From NCBI GenBank assembly GCA_965223235.1, contig CBDCVV010000022.1, positions 1 to 64,000 of the forward strand: a DNA stretch of 64,000 nt, read 5' to 3'. Below the pieces are notes generated by a model, which searched no databases, was not told where the DNA came from, and saw nothing but the letters and a program-made list of their open reading frames with translations. Position numbers and translations under genes: made by a program. The DNA comes from UBA2589 sp965223235 (GTDB taxonomy: Bacteria; Gemmatimonadota; Gemmatimonadetes; Longimicrobiales; Gaopeijiaceae). Of this stretch, positions 1 through 9,083 are shown in pieces (the first letter of the stretch is position 1; each line of letters begins with the position of its first letter).

Positions 1-1
1 A

Positions 2-427
2 ATGCAGCGCCACATGGCCCACGTGATCCATGCCCTGGACCCGAGCGTCGTCGAGAACGGTCCCGGGAAGGGATACGGGGTCGTCGCAGCCGCAGAGGGC
101 GCGGCGCGGCATACCGAGCTCGCAGCTTCATCGGATGGGGCGTCCGATGGTGTGAAAACGCATGCCACGCACGTTGCTACCGCAGCGCGCAGCGCGGGCG
201 CCCACGCAGCAGCGGCAGTCGAGCTCGCCCAAGAGATCCAAGAAGCGGAAGATGCCGAGACAGCGGCCGCGCTCCTAACCGAGCTCACGGCGCTCACCGA
301 CGCCATCGTAAATGGCATGGACGCAGACGGTGACGGACGCACGGGGTGGCAAGAAGGCGAGGGAGGCCTCGCGCAGGCCACCACGCACATGAATCTGCTC
401 AAGCGGGGAGAGGGGCTAGGCGGTTAG
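2..427 (+). CDS. Hypothetical protein with C-terminal EF-hand loop (5' end probably outside window)
   Basis: An open frame runs from the window edge to a TAG stop, so the first Met (base 2) may be internal and the gene is treated as partial. The visible 141 residues are rich in Ala and His. Near residues 102-113 the segment DADGDGRTGWQE fits the 12-residue EF-hand calcium loop (Asp at 1, 3 and 5, Gly at 6, Glu at 12). I recognise no other domain. The gene converges on the ankyrin gene and the two share a strong hairpin terminator. A calcium-binding envelope protein is plausible, but the N-terminus is needed to judge export or family. Confidence 0.6.
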   Translation: MQRHMAHVIHALDPSVVENGPGKGYGVVAAAEGAARHTELAASSDGASDGVKTHATHVATAARSAGAHAAAAVELAQEIQEAEDAETAAALLTELTALTDAIVNGMDADGDGRTGWQEGEGGLAQATTHMNLLKRGEGLGG

Positions 428-462
428 CCTCACCCCCATCACCGGGCCACCCTGAAAAGGAA

Positions 463-499
463 AAGCCCCGGCCAGGCGAGCTTCGCCTAGCCGGGGCTT
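463..499. terminator. Bidirectional rho-independent terminator
   Basis: A long GC-rich inverted repeat (arms beginning AAGCCCCGG and ending CCGGGGCTT) with one internal mismatch and a tiny loop. It is followed by TCTCTT on the plus strand and by TTTCCTTTTC on the minus strand. It sits between the convergent EF-hand and ankyrin genes and can serve both. Confidence 0.85.
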
Positions 500-510
500 C
501 TCTTATCCAA

Positions 511-2352
511 TTACTCGCAGGACACGCAGTTGTTGTTGTTCTTCGATCCCAAACTCTCGAGTAAGGCGATCGTCTCCGGGAAAGGAGAGATCCGCTGGAC
601 CGGGCCGTTCGCCATGTCCGCGGTTGTATGCCCTCGCCGGCTCACGAACGTCGCATCGGCACCCTTCTCCACCAGGTAGAGGATGACCTCATTGTCCCCA
701 CGAGACGCCGCCCAGTGGATCGGTGCGAAGCCGTTGGCATCACGCGCATTCACGTCGGCACCAAGCTCCTCGACGAGGTAGCGCACGGCGGGTAGCCAAG
801 CGTCAGGAGCATGCCGATGCGACACCCCTGCGAAGCCCGTCCCGTAGGCGTGCCCCGTCGCTGCATGAATCGGGTAGACATCCGGCCCACCCACCGGAAC
901 CGGCGGAAGTCCGGACGGATCATCCTGCTCGGCCTGCGGAGGTCCGAAGCGACGAGCCGGCGCCTTCATCGTCGGGATGTTCGGATCGGCTCCAGCGGCG
1001 ATCAGCATCTCCATCGCCGGCATGTCGAGCGCGTACGCGGCACGCCAAAACGGCGTGGCGCCGCGTGTATCGACATCGAGCTGTGAGAAAGTGTACTCCA
1101 TGAACCACAGATGCTTCGTCAAGCGGACGTTCGGGTTCGCGCCAGCGTCGAGCATGGCACGCATCACATCGAGGTGCGTCGCTTCCTGCTGCTGGTACGC
1201 CTGCTGCTGAGGATAGCGCGCTTTGGGCGCCCAATGGGTATTGATGGCGGCATACAGCGGCGTCACACCCGCGTGGCTCTGGATGTTCGGATCGGCTCCT
1301 GCTTCAAGGAGCTGAATGGACAGGTCGAAGTGGCCGTTGATGACCGCCATGAGAATCGGAGTCGTCTCATCACCGGCGGTCTTTTGGTCGATCGAAGCGC
1401 CTGCCTCGATCAGGGCTAACGCGGTCTCGCTCTTCCCTTCCCGGACCGCGTAGTGCAGTGCAGAAAGCCCGCCCTGCTTGTACACGAGATCGGGGTAGGA
1501 ATTGCTATACTCCCCGTCGCCCTGACCCGGAGCCAACGGCACTTCTCCCAAGTCAGGGTCCGGGAGCGGCTCGTCCCTACGCTGTGCTGGGCCGGCGTCG
1601 GCTGCAGTGACCCGCGCCGAGTTGGCCGCCTGCACCGCGGCTTGAACCTCCGCTGGCGTGGGCTGCCACGAAGTGCCCTCCGGTTGGTCGCCGCGGAAGG
1701 CAGCCAGCACCTCGTCGCGCACCTGCCCTGCTGCTCGGTCCTCCGCAGCACGCGTCGGAATGTCGACCACCGCGGAGCTTCGATCGAGGTCGGCGCCCGC
1801 TGCTGCGAGCAGCTGTACCACCGCGGTGCGGCCCGCCGCAGCGGCGAACATGAGAGGGCTCTGTGCCCGAGCCCCTTCGACCACCTCGACATCCGCCCCG
1901 CCCTCCAGAAGAGACTCGACGATACGGGCGTTCCCAGCAGCCGCCGCGAAGTGCAGCGCGGTCACGCCTCCGGTCGACGTCACAGCCCCGACGTCAGCAC
2001 CCGCATCGATGAGGAGCTGGGCCACCGCAACCCGGCCCCGCCGGGCAGCGAGATGCAGCGGCGTGTACTCCGCCAAGCGCGTCACGGCAGAGACGTTGGC
2101 GCCCGCATGCAGCAGGACTTCCGCCATTTCGGCCTCACCGGTTTCGGATGCCCAGTGAAGGGCAGTCATCCCGTCGCCTTGAGCGGCATTCACATCCGCC
2201 CCTCCCCGGAGGAGACTCCGGACCTGCTCCACCTCACCCCGCATCGCCGCATCGGCCACCGGTGAGTCGTCCGGAGCCGCGGACCAGAGCGCTAGGGAGA
2301 GGGCGAGCGCCGCTCCGACGTGGGAGCGGAGGGTTCGCGTCGTGCCATTCAT
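511..2352 (-). CDS. Secreted ankyrin-repeat protein with C-terminal CVSC tail (copy 1)
   Basis: 613 residues. An N-terminal hydrophobic segment (about residues 10-26, ending SAAP) looks like a Sec signal peptide, so the protein is probably periplasmic. At least seven ankyrin units follow (repeated TALHWA, TPLHLAA, G-ADVN patterns), in two blocks separated by a Pro/Ala-rich linker near residues 210-280. The last ten residues are Asn-rich and end in CVSCE. The start has a good AGGAG eight bases upstream. It lies 35 bases downstream of a DUF1552 gene, matching the arrangement of the second ankyrin copy at 7254-9083, which also ends in NCVSC. Ankyrin repeats bind proteins, so a scaffold or partner of the neighbouring exported proteins is inferred, not shown. 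Confidence 0.9.
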   Translation of the reverse strand: MNGTTRTLRSHVGAALALSLALWSAAPDDSPVADAAMRGEVEQVRSLLRGGADVNAAQGDGMTALHWASETGEAEMAEVLLHAGANVSAVTRLAEYTPLHLAARRGRVAVAQLLIDAGADVGAVTSTGGVTALHFAAAAGNARIVESLLEGGADVEVVEGARAQSPLMFAAAAGRTAVVQLLAAAGADLDRSSAVVDIPTRAAEDRAAGQVRDEVLAAFRGDQPEGTSWQPTPAEVQAAVQAANSARVTAADAGPAQRRDEPLPDPDLGEVPLAPGQGDGEYSNSYPDLVYKQGGLSALHYAVREGKSETALALIEAGASIDQKTAGDETTPILMAVINGHFDLSIQLLEAGADPNIQSHAGVTPLYAAINTHWAPKARYPQQQAYQQQEATHLDVMRAMLDAGANPNVRLTKHLWFMEYTFSQLDVDTRGATPFWRAAYALDMPAMEMLIAAGADPNIPTMKAPARRFGPPQAEQDDPSGLPPVPVGGPDVYPIHAATGHAYGTGFAGVSHRHAPDAWLPAVRYLVEELGADVNARDANGFAPIHWAASRGDNEVILYLVEKGADATFVSRRGHTTADMANGPVQRISPFPETIALLESLGSKNNNNCVSCE

Positions 2353-2387
2353 GGTCGTTCTCCTAGCGAACGCAATCGTATGTCGGG

Positions 2388-3806
2388 CTATCCGTGCTCG
2401 GGCGCGGTAACCGAGGAGGGTGTCGAAAGAGAAAGCGGTCCGGTGCTGTCCCCGAAGCTCTCCATGTCGTCATGCCCGAGGCCGTGCATGAAAGAGAGCA
2501 TCGCGTTGGCCATCGGGGTGCCGTCCGGCGCCTTCAGGTGGGTATTGCCGGGGAGAGCTCCATTCGCTCCCCCGAGCGCAATCAACGGCGCCCGGCGGTG
2601 ATTGTGGAGGTTCCCATCCGCCATCGGCGAGCCGTAAATGATCATCGTCTTGTCGAGAAGATGAGCATCGCCTTCCTGAACACTCGCGAGCTTCTCGAGG
2701 AAGTACGGAAGCATGGAGACGTGGTACTTATTGATCAGGTGGAAGTCGAGGATCGCCTCTTCTCGGCCGCCGTGGTGAGAAGCCGGGTGGAAGGGCTTGT
2801 CTGTGCCACTCTCCGGGAAAACTCGCGCCGAAGAGTCCCGCCCCATCTTGAAGGAGAAGACGCGCGTGGTGTCCGAGGCGAAGGCGAGGACCTGGAGGTC
2901 GAACATGAGCTGTACGTGCTCCTCGAACGAGTCGGGCACCCCCGCGGGCGCGGTCGGCAGCTCGCGCACCTCACCCGTCGAATTCTGGGCCTCGACCATC
3001 TGAATACGGCGCTCGAGCTCGCGGACATTCTGGAGATACCGATCGAGTCGCTCGCGGTCATTCGGTCCGAGTTCGCGCTGCAGCTGGGCCACTCGGCCCG
3101 AAACCCAGTCGAGAATCGAGGCCGATGTCCTTCGACGGAGGGCTCGCTCACTCGCGGTCCCGCCCGCGCCGAAGAGCTGTTCGAAGGCAACTCGTGGGTC
3201 GCGGATCACCGGTAGCGGCTCCGTGGGAGTGGCCCACGAGATCGAGTCGGTGTAGACGCATGTGTACCCGTACGCGCACCCACCCGACTGGTTGATGTTC
3301 TCGATGCACAGCTGCATCGACGGGATCGGGGTATCCTGTCCAAAGCGTACTGCGTGCATTTGGTCGAGAGAGGTCCCGACGAAGACGTCCGAACCCTCGG
3401 TCTGCTTCGGGTGCTGCTGGGTCAAGAACACGGCGCTGGAACGGAAGTGATCGCCTCCGATCTCCGGGGCCTGGAACGCCTCCGCCATCCGAACATCGGT
3501 GTTGCTGATGATCGTCAGGTAGTCCCGCCAAGAATCGAGCGGGAGGAGCGCGCTAGGGGAGAGGTCGAAGTCGCTCCCCACCCCTGCGGGCGCCCACAGG
3601 TTCTGAGTCGCTCCCCACTCGTTACACCCGGCCGCTCCGTGAACCATCTCAATCGCGACGAGCCGCGTCGCGTCGACCTCTGCGGCCTTCGCCGCAGAAA
3701 GGCGCCCTGCCGGGACCATCGCATCCAAGAAGGGCAACGCAATCGATGCGCCCATCCCCTGCAGGAACGTCCTGCGCTCGAGATGCTTTCCGCTGATAAA
3801 GTGCAT
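2388..3806 (-). CDS. DUF1552 family protein, Tat-type signal (copy 1)
   Basis: 472 residues. The N-terminus has a twin-Arg motif (ERRTFLQG) followed by a hydrophobic stretch, indicating Tat export of a folded, possibly cofactor-containing protein. The hallmark HxxSHH motif of DUF1552 is present as HPASHH near residue 338. The function of the family is not established. It is regularly encoded beside DUF1592/DUF1588 multi-domain proteins in planctomycetes, acidobacteria and relatives. The start is supported by AGGAG seven bases upstream. It lies 42 bases after the diheme gene and 35 before the ankyrin gene, so the three are probably one transcript. Paralogues are at 9080-10501 and 12976-14391. 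Confidence 0.92.
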   Translation of the reverse strand: MHFISGKHLERRTFLQGMGASIALPFLDAMVPAGRLSAAKAAEVDATRLVAIEMVHGAAGCNEWGATQNLWAPAGVGSDFDLSPSALLPLDSWRDYLTIISNTDVRMAEAFQAPEIGGDHFRSSAVFLTQQHPKQTEGSDVFVGTSLDQMHAVRFGQDTPIPSMQLCIENINQSGGCAYGYTCVYTDSISWATPTEPLPVIRDPRVAFEQLFGAGGTASERALRRRTSASILDWVSGRVAQLQRELGPNDRERLDRYLQNVRELERRIQMVEAQNSTGEVRELPTAPAGVPDSFEEHVQLMFDLQVLAFASDTTRVFSFKMGRDSSARVFPESGTDKPFHPASHHGGREEAILDFHLINKYHVSMLPYFLEKLASVQEGDAHLLDKTMIIYGSPMADGNLHNHRRAPLIALGGANGALPGNTHLKAPDGTPMANAMLSFMHGLGHDDMESFGDSTGPLSLSTPSSVTAPEHG

Positions 3807-3848
3807 CGTGGTTCTCCTGGAACTCCGACGAAGGTCTCTTGGCTCTAT

Positions 3849-6296
3849 TTAGTGGGCCGCGTCCGCCACTGCGCCCGCTCGCTGCATCTGAAAGGCGTCA
3901 CTTCGTACGATCCCGAGCACGAACTCCGAGACCCGATAGTCACGCTCCCCGGCCTCCCGAACGATCCGACGGATCGTCGGCTGGTCGTAATACTCCACAC
4001 GGCGTCCGAGGGCGTACGCCATGAGGTTTTGAGTGAAGTTGCGCACGAGCACCACGGATCGACTCATCAGAGCTCCGTTCAGCTCGCTCGGCGAGGTGAC
4101 GGGTGTTCCGTCATAAAGCTCTCCCCTTGTGTCGAGCTGCATCCCGTTCTCGCGGATCCGCCACCGTCCCGTCACATCGTAGCTGTCGAGCGCGAGTCCG
4201 ATGGGGTCGATGAAGCGGTGACACGCGTTACACGTCGGGTTCTGACGGTGCTCTTCCATCCGCTCTCGCGTCGTGAGCAGCCGGCCCTCTGATGCCGCAT
4301 CGGTTTCCTCGAGCGTCGGCACATTCGGCGGAGGCGGAGGAGGAGGGGTACCCATCAGCACCTCCATGACCCATTTACCTCTTAACACGGGCGAAGTACG
4401 CCCCGCGTGGGACGTCAGCGTCAAGATGCTTGCGTGCCCGAGAATACCTCGTCGGTGGGGGTCGGCGTACGGCACCCGCCGAAACTCATCCCCGACGACG
4501 TCGTTGATCCCGTAGTGGCGGGCGACTCGCTCGTTCATGTACGAGTAGTCGGCGGTAAAGAGTTCGAAGACCGGAGCATCCGCTCGGACCAACTCCGAGA
4601 AAAAGATCTCCGTCTCCCGACGGAGGTCGTCCGCGAGCCGCTGGTGGTAGTCCGGGAAGAGGAGTCGGTCCGGGTGAACCTTGTCCAAGTCATCCAGGCG
4701 AAGCCACTGGGCGGCGAAGCGGGTCGCAAGTGCCTCGGACCGCTCGTCGTCGAGCATCCGGCGCACTTGGCGCTCGAGCTCCCCTTCTCTACTCAGAGCC
4801 CCATCAGCAGCCACACGGCGGAGTTCCTCGTCCGGTGGGAGCCCCCATAGGAAGAAGGAGAGGCGGGCTGCCAAGTCCGCGTCGCGGATCCGGTAGCTCT
4901 CACCGACTTCGACGTTCTCCGGCGCCTCTTCCATCCGGAAGATGAAGTCCGGGCTCGCCAGCATCGCCTCCAAAGCGGTGCGTACCCCTACCTCGAAGCC
5001 ACCTTCTTCGGCGCCGAGCCGATAAAAGCCGAGGAGGGCGTCCTCGTCCTCCTCGGACAGAGGCCTCCGGAACGCGGTGGGGCCGAGTCGCGCGATGATC
5101 TCCACCGCACACGCCTCTTCCTCATCGGGCTCCGTCGGACGACACGAGAAGATCCGCTCGCGAACCGGAGTTTCGGACACGCCGGTGACACCGGTGGGCC
5201 CGGCGACGACCAGATCCTTCAGGTGGGCGAGCGACGTAATGCCGTATCCACTCACCCCAACCTGGCGGTCCGACAACGACCATTCGTGAGGCGAGAGCAG
5301 ATCATCGACCGGCCCCTCGTCTTGCTTCAAGAAAGCCGCGGTGACCCGGCGAGGGCCTGCCCGGACGAAGATGGGCTCCGTGCGCATGTTCACGCCGTTC
5401 GGATCGGCCACGCTCATCCAACGATCCATCTCCAGGAGCGCCACGCGACGACCGTCGATGGAGACCTCGATCTGTTCGCCTCGCGTCACGCCCCCGAAGT
5501 ACCCGCCCGTCGTCGTGTGCTCGAAGGCGAGTCGGAACTGGTACATCCCGTCGGCCACGAAGTTGTGGGTGACGCTCAAGCCACCTCGCGTCCCGTACGG
5601 TGCGCCTTCAACTCGCTCCCATTGAGATGCGTAACCCGGGTTCGTATACGTCGACGACGTCGGAGCTGCCTCAGGATCGCCTACCGCGAGTCTTGCGACG
5701 GTCGCAGCCGCATTCAGGTATGCGTCGAGCAGCGAGGGTGACAGCATCTGCACGTCGGCGATGTTATCGAAGTTCGCGCTCTTCGTGTCGAGAGGAAGCA
5801 TCCCCGACGGATCGATCTCCAACCCGAGAAGATCATGTACAGAGCGCGCATACTCGATCTGGTTGAGCCGCTGGAAGGAACGTCCCCCTGGGTTGGGGTC
5901 ACGCTCCCACGCCGCATCGAGCCGCTCCTCGAGCGATTCCACCAACATCGTCAGGGAGTCGCCGGCCGGGCGTGCGGCGCCGGGCGGCGGCATCATTCCG
6001 GCCCTGAGCTTTCGGACCATCCGCTCCGCGATGTCGGGAACGGCGTGCGGCTCCGCAGCGTCGAAACCCTCGAGGGTGAGGTTGCCCGAGAGTCGCCGCT
6101 CGTTGTGGCATCGAACACAATAGCGTCCGATTAACGCGGTCTCGTCCTCGGGACCGAGGGTGCCCTCGGCAGACGTCGCCTCGACGAGGGCGAAGTGCGG
6201 AAGTCCTGTGCCCGCGTCACCCTCCGGTGAAGTCGATGGACCCAGCAACACGAGGGTGCTGCCAAGAAGCACAAATGATCCGCTGATCCACTTCAT
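3849..6296 (-). CDS. Secreted diheme PSD-type protein, DUF1587/1595/1592/1588/1585 (copy 1)
   Basis: About 815 residues with an N-terminal signal/anchor. A first haem-binding CxxCH (CVRCH) lies near residue 60, followed by a DUF1587-like RLN..EY..S segment. The middle is a DUF1595/DUF1592-type domain, then a conserved PPPPPPP run. A second CxxCH (CNACH, near residue 700) in the DUF1588-type domain and a DUF1585 tail (LGRRVEYYD) close the protein. Two CxxCH motifs imply a c-type diheme protein in the periplasm; the substrate is unknown. The ATG at 6296 is preferred because it leads straight into the hydrophobic segment. An in-frame GTG at 6335 adds 13 basic residues and cannot be excluded. First gene of the unit diheme, DUF1552, ankyrin. 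Confidence 0.9.
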   Translation of the reverse strand: MKWISGSFVLLGSTLVLLGPSTSPEGDAGTGLPHFALVEATSAEGTLGPEDETALIGRYCVRCHNERRLSGNLTLEGFDAAEPHAVPDIAERMVRKLRAGMMPPPGAARPAGDSLTMLVESLEERLDAAWERDPNPGGRSFQRLNQIEYARSVHDLLGLEIDPSGMLPLDTKSANFDNIADVQMLSPSLLDAYLNAAATVARLAVGDPEAAPTSSTYTNPGYASQWERVEGAPYGTRGGLSVTHNFVADGMYQFRLAFEHTTTGGYFGGVTRGEQIEVSIDGRRVALLEMDRWMSVADPNGVNMRTEPIFVRAGPRRVTAAFLKQDEGPVDDLLSPHEWSLSDRQVGVSGYGITSLAHLKDLVVAGPTGVTGVSETPVRERIFSCRPTEPDEEEACAVEIIARLGPTAFRRPLSEEDEDALLGFYRLGAEEGGFEVGVRTALEAMLASPDFIFRMEEAPENVEVGESYRIRDADLAARLSFFLWGLPPDEELRRVAADGALSREGELERQVRRMLDDERSEALATRFAAQWLRLDDLDKVHPDRLLFPDYHQRLADDLRRETEIFFSELVRADAPVFELFTADYSYMNERVARHYGINDVVGDEFRRVPYADPHRRGILGHASILTLTSHAGRTSPVLRGKWVMEVLMGTPPPPPPPNVPTLEETDAASEGRLLTTRERMEEHRQNPTCNACHRFIDPIGLALDSYDVTGRWRIRENGMQLDTRGELYDGTPVTSPSELNGALMSRSVVLVRNFTQNLMAYALGRRVEYYDQPTIRRIVREAGERDYRVSEFVLGIVRSDAFQMQRAGAVADAAH

Positions 6297-6486
6297 CAGG
6301 GTGAGAGCCCCCGCTCGTGACACACGTCGGCGCACAGTGCGCCGCTACTGATTAGACCCCGCCCCGCCGACGTTTGTTGACCTCAGAAGCGCCGGCGCTG
6401 CAACGGTTTTCGTCGATTCTCAGTATACCGGGCGCGGATCTACGGCGAAAGCGGGTTGAGCACTGAGAACTACCCAAGTAGCGCCG

Positions 6487-6735
6487 TCAGTGGTCGTCGT
6501 GGTTCAGTTCGTACTGCCGCTGCGCGTGGGCTCGTTCCGCTCCCTGTCGCGCATCCCGGGCTTTGGCAGCGCGCATCGCCAAATCGCGGGTGCCGCTGGT
6601 ACGTGCGCTCGGTAGGGAGAACTGCCGCTCGAGGTCCGAGCTCTCACATTCCGGGCACTTCGGCTTCTCCGCGCCGCGGATCAACGCTTCAAAGCCGTGC
6701 CCGCAGCCTTGGCAGGAGTATTCGTAGATGGGTAT
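6487..6735 (-). CDS. FmdB-family zinc-ribbon protein, apparent ATA start
   Basis: Reading from 6735 gives IPIYEYSCQGCGHGFEAL and then CPECES, which matches the FmdB putative regulatory zinc ribbon (family N-terminus MPIYEYxCxxCG, then CPxC). The codon aligned with the family's initiator Met is ATA. GGGAGG sits five bases upstream, ideal for initiation there. No ATG, GTG or TTG exists upstream in frame before about 6840. The first conventional start is TTG at 6684, which would delete the first zinc knuckle and is therefore unlikely. The product would be 82 residues with a charged Ala/Arg-rich tail. The ATA may be a real rare start or a one-base error for ATG. It is divergent from the DUF4168-like gene. 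Confidence 0.75.
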   Translation of the reverse strand: MPIYEYSCQGCGHGFEALIRGAEKPKCPECESSDLERQFSLPSARTSGTRDLAMRAAKARDARQGAERAHAQRQYELNHDDH

Positions 6736-6851
6736 GATAGCCTCCCGAAGTTGCTGTCCTTGAACTACGTGAACGGTAGGGCGTGTCTCGGGGTAGGACC
6801 AGACCAGCCCACAGTGCGGTGGGTGGTGTACGAAGAGTAGGAGTACGACGA

Positions 6852-7223
6852 ATGATCATGCATCGAGCCCGTATCACGCTGGGGCTCGCGCTCGCTCTGG
6901 CCGCGATTGGGCCCGGAGCTGCCGCGGCCCAAGCCGAGGCAATGACTCTCGACCGTGAGCGCCTTGAGGTGTACACGCGCGCCCACCTCGCAATGAACGA
7001 CGCCCGGGACGAATTCCACGGGAAGGTTGCGCGTGTGCACGACGCCGAAGGCCGGCTCCGAGCTCGCGAAGAGGTAGAGGCGACGATCGACGAGATCCTC
7101 ACCGAAGCCGAAATGACGCGCGAGGAGTACGACGCCGTCACCCTCATGATCAGTCTCGACGGCGAACTTAGGGCAACCTTCGAAGAAATCATGGAAGAGT
7201 TGGCCGAGGAGAGCAGCGGGTAG
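6852..7223 (+). CDS. Secreted DUF4168-like protein
   Basis: 123 residues from the ATG at 6852, which has TAGGAGT about nine bases upstream. The frame opens further 5' without a ribosome site. A signal peptide (LGLALALAAIGPGAAAAQA) is followed by one highly charged helical domain: an N-terminal segment of the type FxxAYxxMxxxRxxFxxK, a middle AxxxIxEIL, and the C-terminal EYxxVxxxIxxDxELRxxFxxxM typical of DUF4168. The family is small, exported and uncharacterised. It sits alone on the plus strand inside the minus-strand diheme/DUF1552 array, converging on the second ankyrin gene. Confidence 0.7.
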   Translation: MIMHRARITLGLALALAAIGPGAAAAQAEAMTLDRERLEVYTRAHLAMNDARDEFHGKVARVHDAEGRLRAREEVEATIDEILTEAEMTREEYDAVTLMISLDGELRATFEEIMEELAEESSG

Positions 7224-7253
7224 CGGAGGTCTGCTCGCTACATCAAAGGGCCG

Positions 7254-9083
7254 TTAGCACGACACACAGTTGTGGTTGTTCACGGCGCCGAGGCTCTCCA
7301 GCAGTGCGATCGTCGATGGGAAGGGACTGATTCGCTGCACAGGCCCGTTCGCCATATCGACGGTCGTCTGCCCCCTTCGGCTCACGACCGTCACATCCCC
7401 GCCCTGCTCCACCAGGTACCGAATCAGTTCATCGTCGCCCCGGGCGGCGGCGTGATGCATCGCGGTGTACCCGTTGTGGTCGCGCCGATTCACGTCGGCG
7501 CCGAGCTCCTCGACGAGGTACCGGACCGCTGGCAGCCAACCATCGGGCACGACCCGGTGGATGTTCGCTGCGAAGCCTTCCCCATACCCTACTCCGGATG
7601 CCGCATGGATCGGGTAGACCCCGGGCCCTCCCGGCGGGATCGGCGCGAGGCCCGATGGATCGTTCGCTCCGGTATCCACAGACTCGATCGCCCCTGCTCC
7701 AAAACGAGGAGACACCGTCTTCTTCGTGGGGATCGTGGGGTCGGCTCCGTACGCGACTAGGAGTCGCATGAGCGGCAGATCGAGCGCGTAGGCCGCCCGC
7801 CAAAAGGGCGTCGCGCCCATCCGATCCGTACGCAGATAGTCGTCCCCGAAGGTGGTGAACCAGAGCTGCTTCGTGAGCCGCACATTGGGATCGACACCCG
7901 CGTCTAGGAAGGTCTGGACGAGGTCGACGTACGTAACCCCTTGCTGCATGTAGTGCGTCGGCTGCGGATGACGCGACTTGGGGATCCACTGCGTGTTGAT
8001 GACGGCATAGAGCGGAGTGGCGTTCGCGTCACTCGCGATCGTTGGGTCCCCACCTCGCTCGAAGAGCTCCATCGCAAGGTCGAAGTGTCCGTTGATCGAG
8101 GCCATGAGGAGCGGGGTCGTGTGATCCCCGCCCGACGGCTGATTGACATCCGCGCCACCCTCGAGCAACGCGAGTGCCGTCGCACTGTGTCCCTCTCGCA
8201 CCGCGAGGTGCAGAGCGGCCAGTCCCCCGTATCCACCCACGAGCTGGGCGTGGGAGAACCGCGAAGACGGGACTCGGTCCCGTTGTTGGTTGTTCACATC
8301 CTCACGACTCGAAGCAGCCGCGCCCGCCGTCGGTGACGCCGGAGGAGTCGCAGCCCCCGCACCCTGACCAGGAATCGTCGGGCCCCCGTACGTATTCCCA
8401 CTTCGCCGGGGAGCCCGCCCCTCGCGTGCCGCAATGACCCGGTTCTCGATCGACTCTCGGCGGCTTCGGTCCGCTCGGTCCTCCTGCTCCCTCGCGTCCA
8501 TGTCCATCACGCGGGCGGTCAGGCTCGGATCGGCACCTGCACGGATGAGCATCGGAATGAGTCGAGCGTGCCCCGCCGCGGCTGCGAACATGAGCGGCGT
8601 CTGGCGCCACATCGACTCGCGTACATCGACGCGCGCCCCTGCAGTGACCAGGGCTTCCACGGCGCCGACCGCGCCCGAGGAGGCCGCGAAGTGGAGCGGC
8701 GTGGCCGATCCGGTCGACGTCTCGGCCTCGATGTCGGCCCCTGCTTCGATCAACGCGGTCACGACCCCGTCAGCCCCGGATTTAGCAGCCAAGTGGAGGG
8801 GCGTGTAGTCACCGAGCCTCGTGCGGGCTTCAGGATTGGCCCCGCCGCTCAGCACCAGCTCTGCCATCTCGTTATTCCGCAGCTCCGCGGCCCAGTGGAG
8901 GGCGGTCATCCCATCCCCATGGGCTGCGTTGACGTCCTCACCGGCACGTATCAGGGCTCGGACCTCCGAGACATCCCCCCGTCTCGCAGCATCGGCGACC
9001 GGGGCTTCAGGAGCGACCGAACTCCACAACACCAGCGTCACGAGCGCGGCTGGGAGCCCGTGCACGCGTAGCCCTGTCTTCAC
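7254..9083 (-). CDS. Secreted ankyrin-repeat protein with C-terminal CVSC tail (copy 2)
   Basis: 609 residues starting at GTG. The GTG overlaps the TGA of the upstream DUF1552 gene by four bases (GTGA), which indicates translational coupling. A signal peptide (about residues 8-24) precedes two blocks of ankyrin repeats separated by a linker near residues 215-265. Order and sequence match copy 1 closely, for example LTKQLWF, TPFWRAAYALD, VYPIHAA, WLPAVRYLVEELGADVN and GPVQRISPFP. The C-terminus is NNHNCVSC, again ending with two Cys two residues apart. The conserved tail in two otherwise diverged paralogues suggests selection on it. Confidence 0.9.
   Translation of the reverse strand: MKTGLRVHGLPAALVTLVLWSSVAPEAPVADAARRGDVSEVRALIRAGEDVNAAHGDGMTALHWAAELRNNEMAELVLSGGANPEARTRLGDYTPLHLAAKSGADGVVTALIEAGADIEAETSTGSATPLHFAASSGAVGAVEALVTAGARVDVRESMWRQTPLMFAAAAGHARLIPMLIRAGADPSLTARVMDMDAREQEDRADRSRRESIENRVIAAREGRAPRRSGNTYGGPTIPGQGAGAATPPASPTAGAAASSREDVNNQQRDRVPSSRFSHAQLVGGYGGLAALHLAVREGHSATALALLEGGADVNQPSGGDHTTPLLMASINGHFDLAMELFERGGDPTIASDANATPLYAVINTQWIPKSRHPQPTHYMQQGVTYVDLVQTFLDAGVDPNVRLTKQLWFTTFGDDYLRTDRMGATPFWRAAYALDLPLMRLLVAYGADPTIPTKKTVSPRFGAGAIESVDTGANDPSGLAPIPPGGPGVYPIHAASGVGYGEGFAANIHRVVPDGWLPAVRYLVEELGADVNRRDHNGYTAMHHAAARGDDELIRYLVEQGGDVTVVSRRGQTTVDMANGPVQRISPFPSTIALLESLGAVNNHNCVSC

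Noticed and set aside
1453..2265. 270-codon plus-strand open frame across the first ankyrin gene
   Set aside because: Antisense shadow of the ankyrin repeats; Arg/His-rich composition without a domain.
6328..6344. Palindrome CGGCGCAC-A-GTGCGCCG near the first diheme gene start
   Set aside because: One-base spacer makes a hairpin unlikely, and the GC-rich palindrome could arise by chance or within codons; not enough to call an operator.
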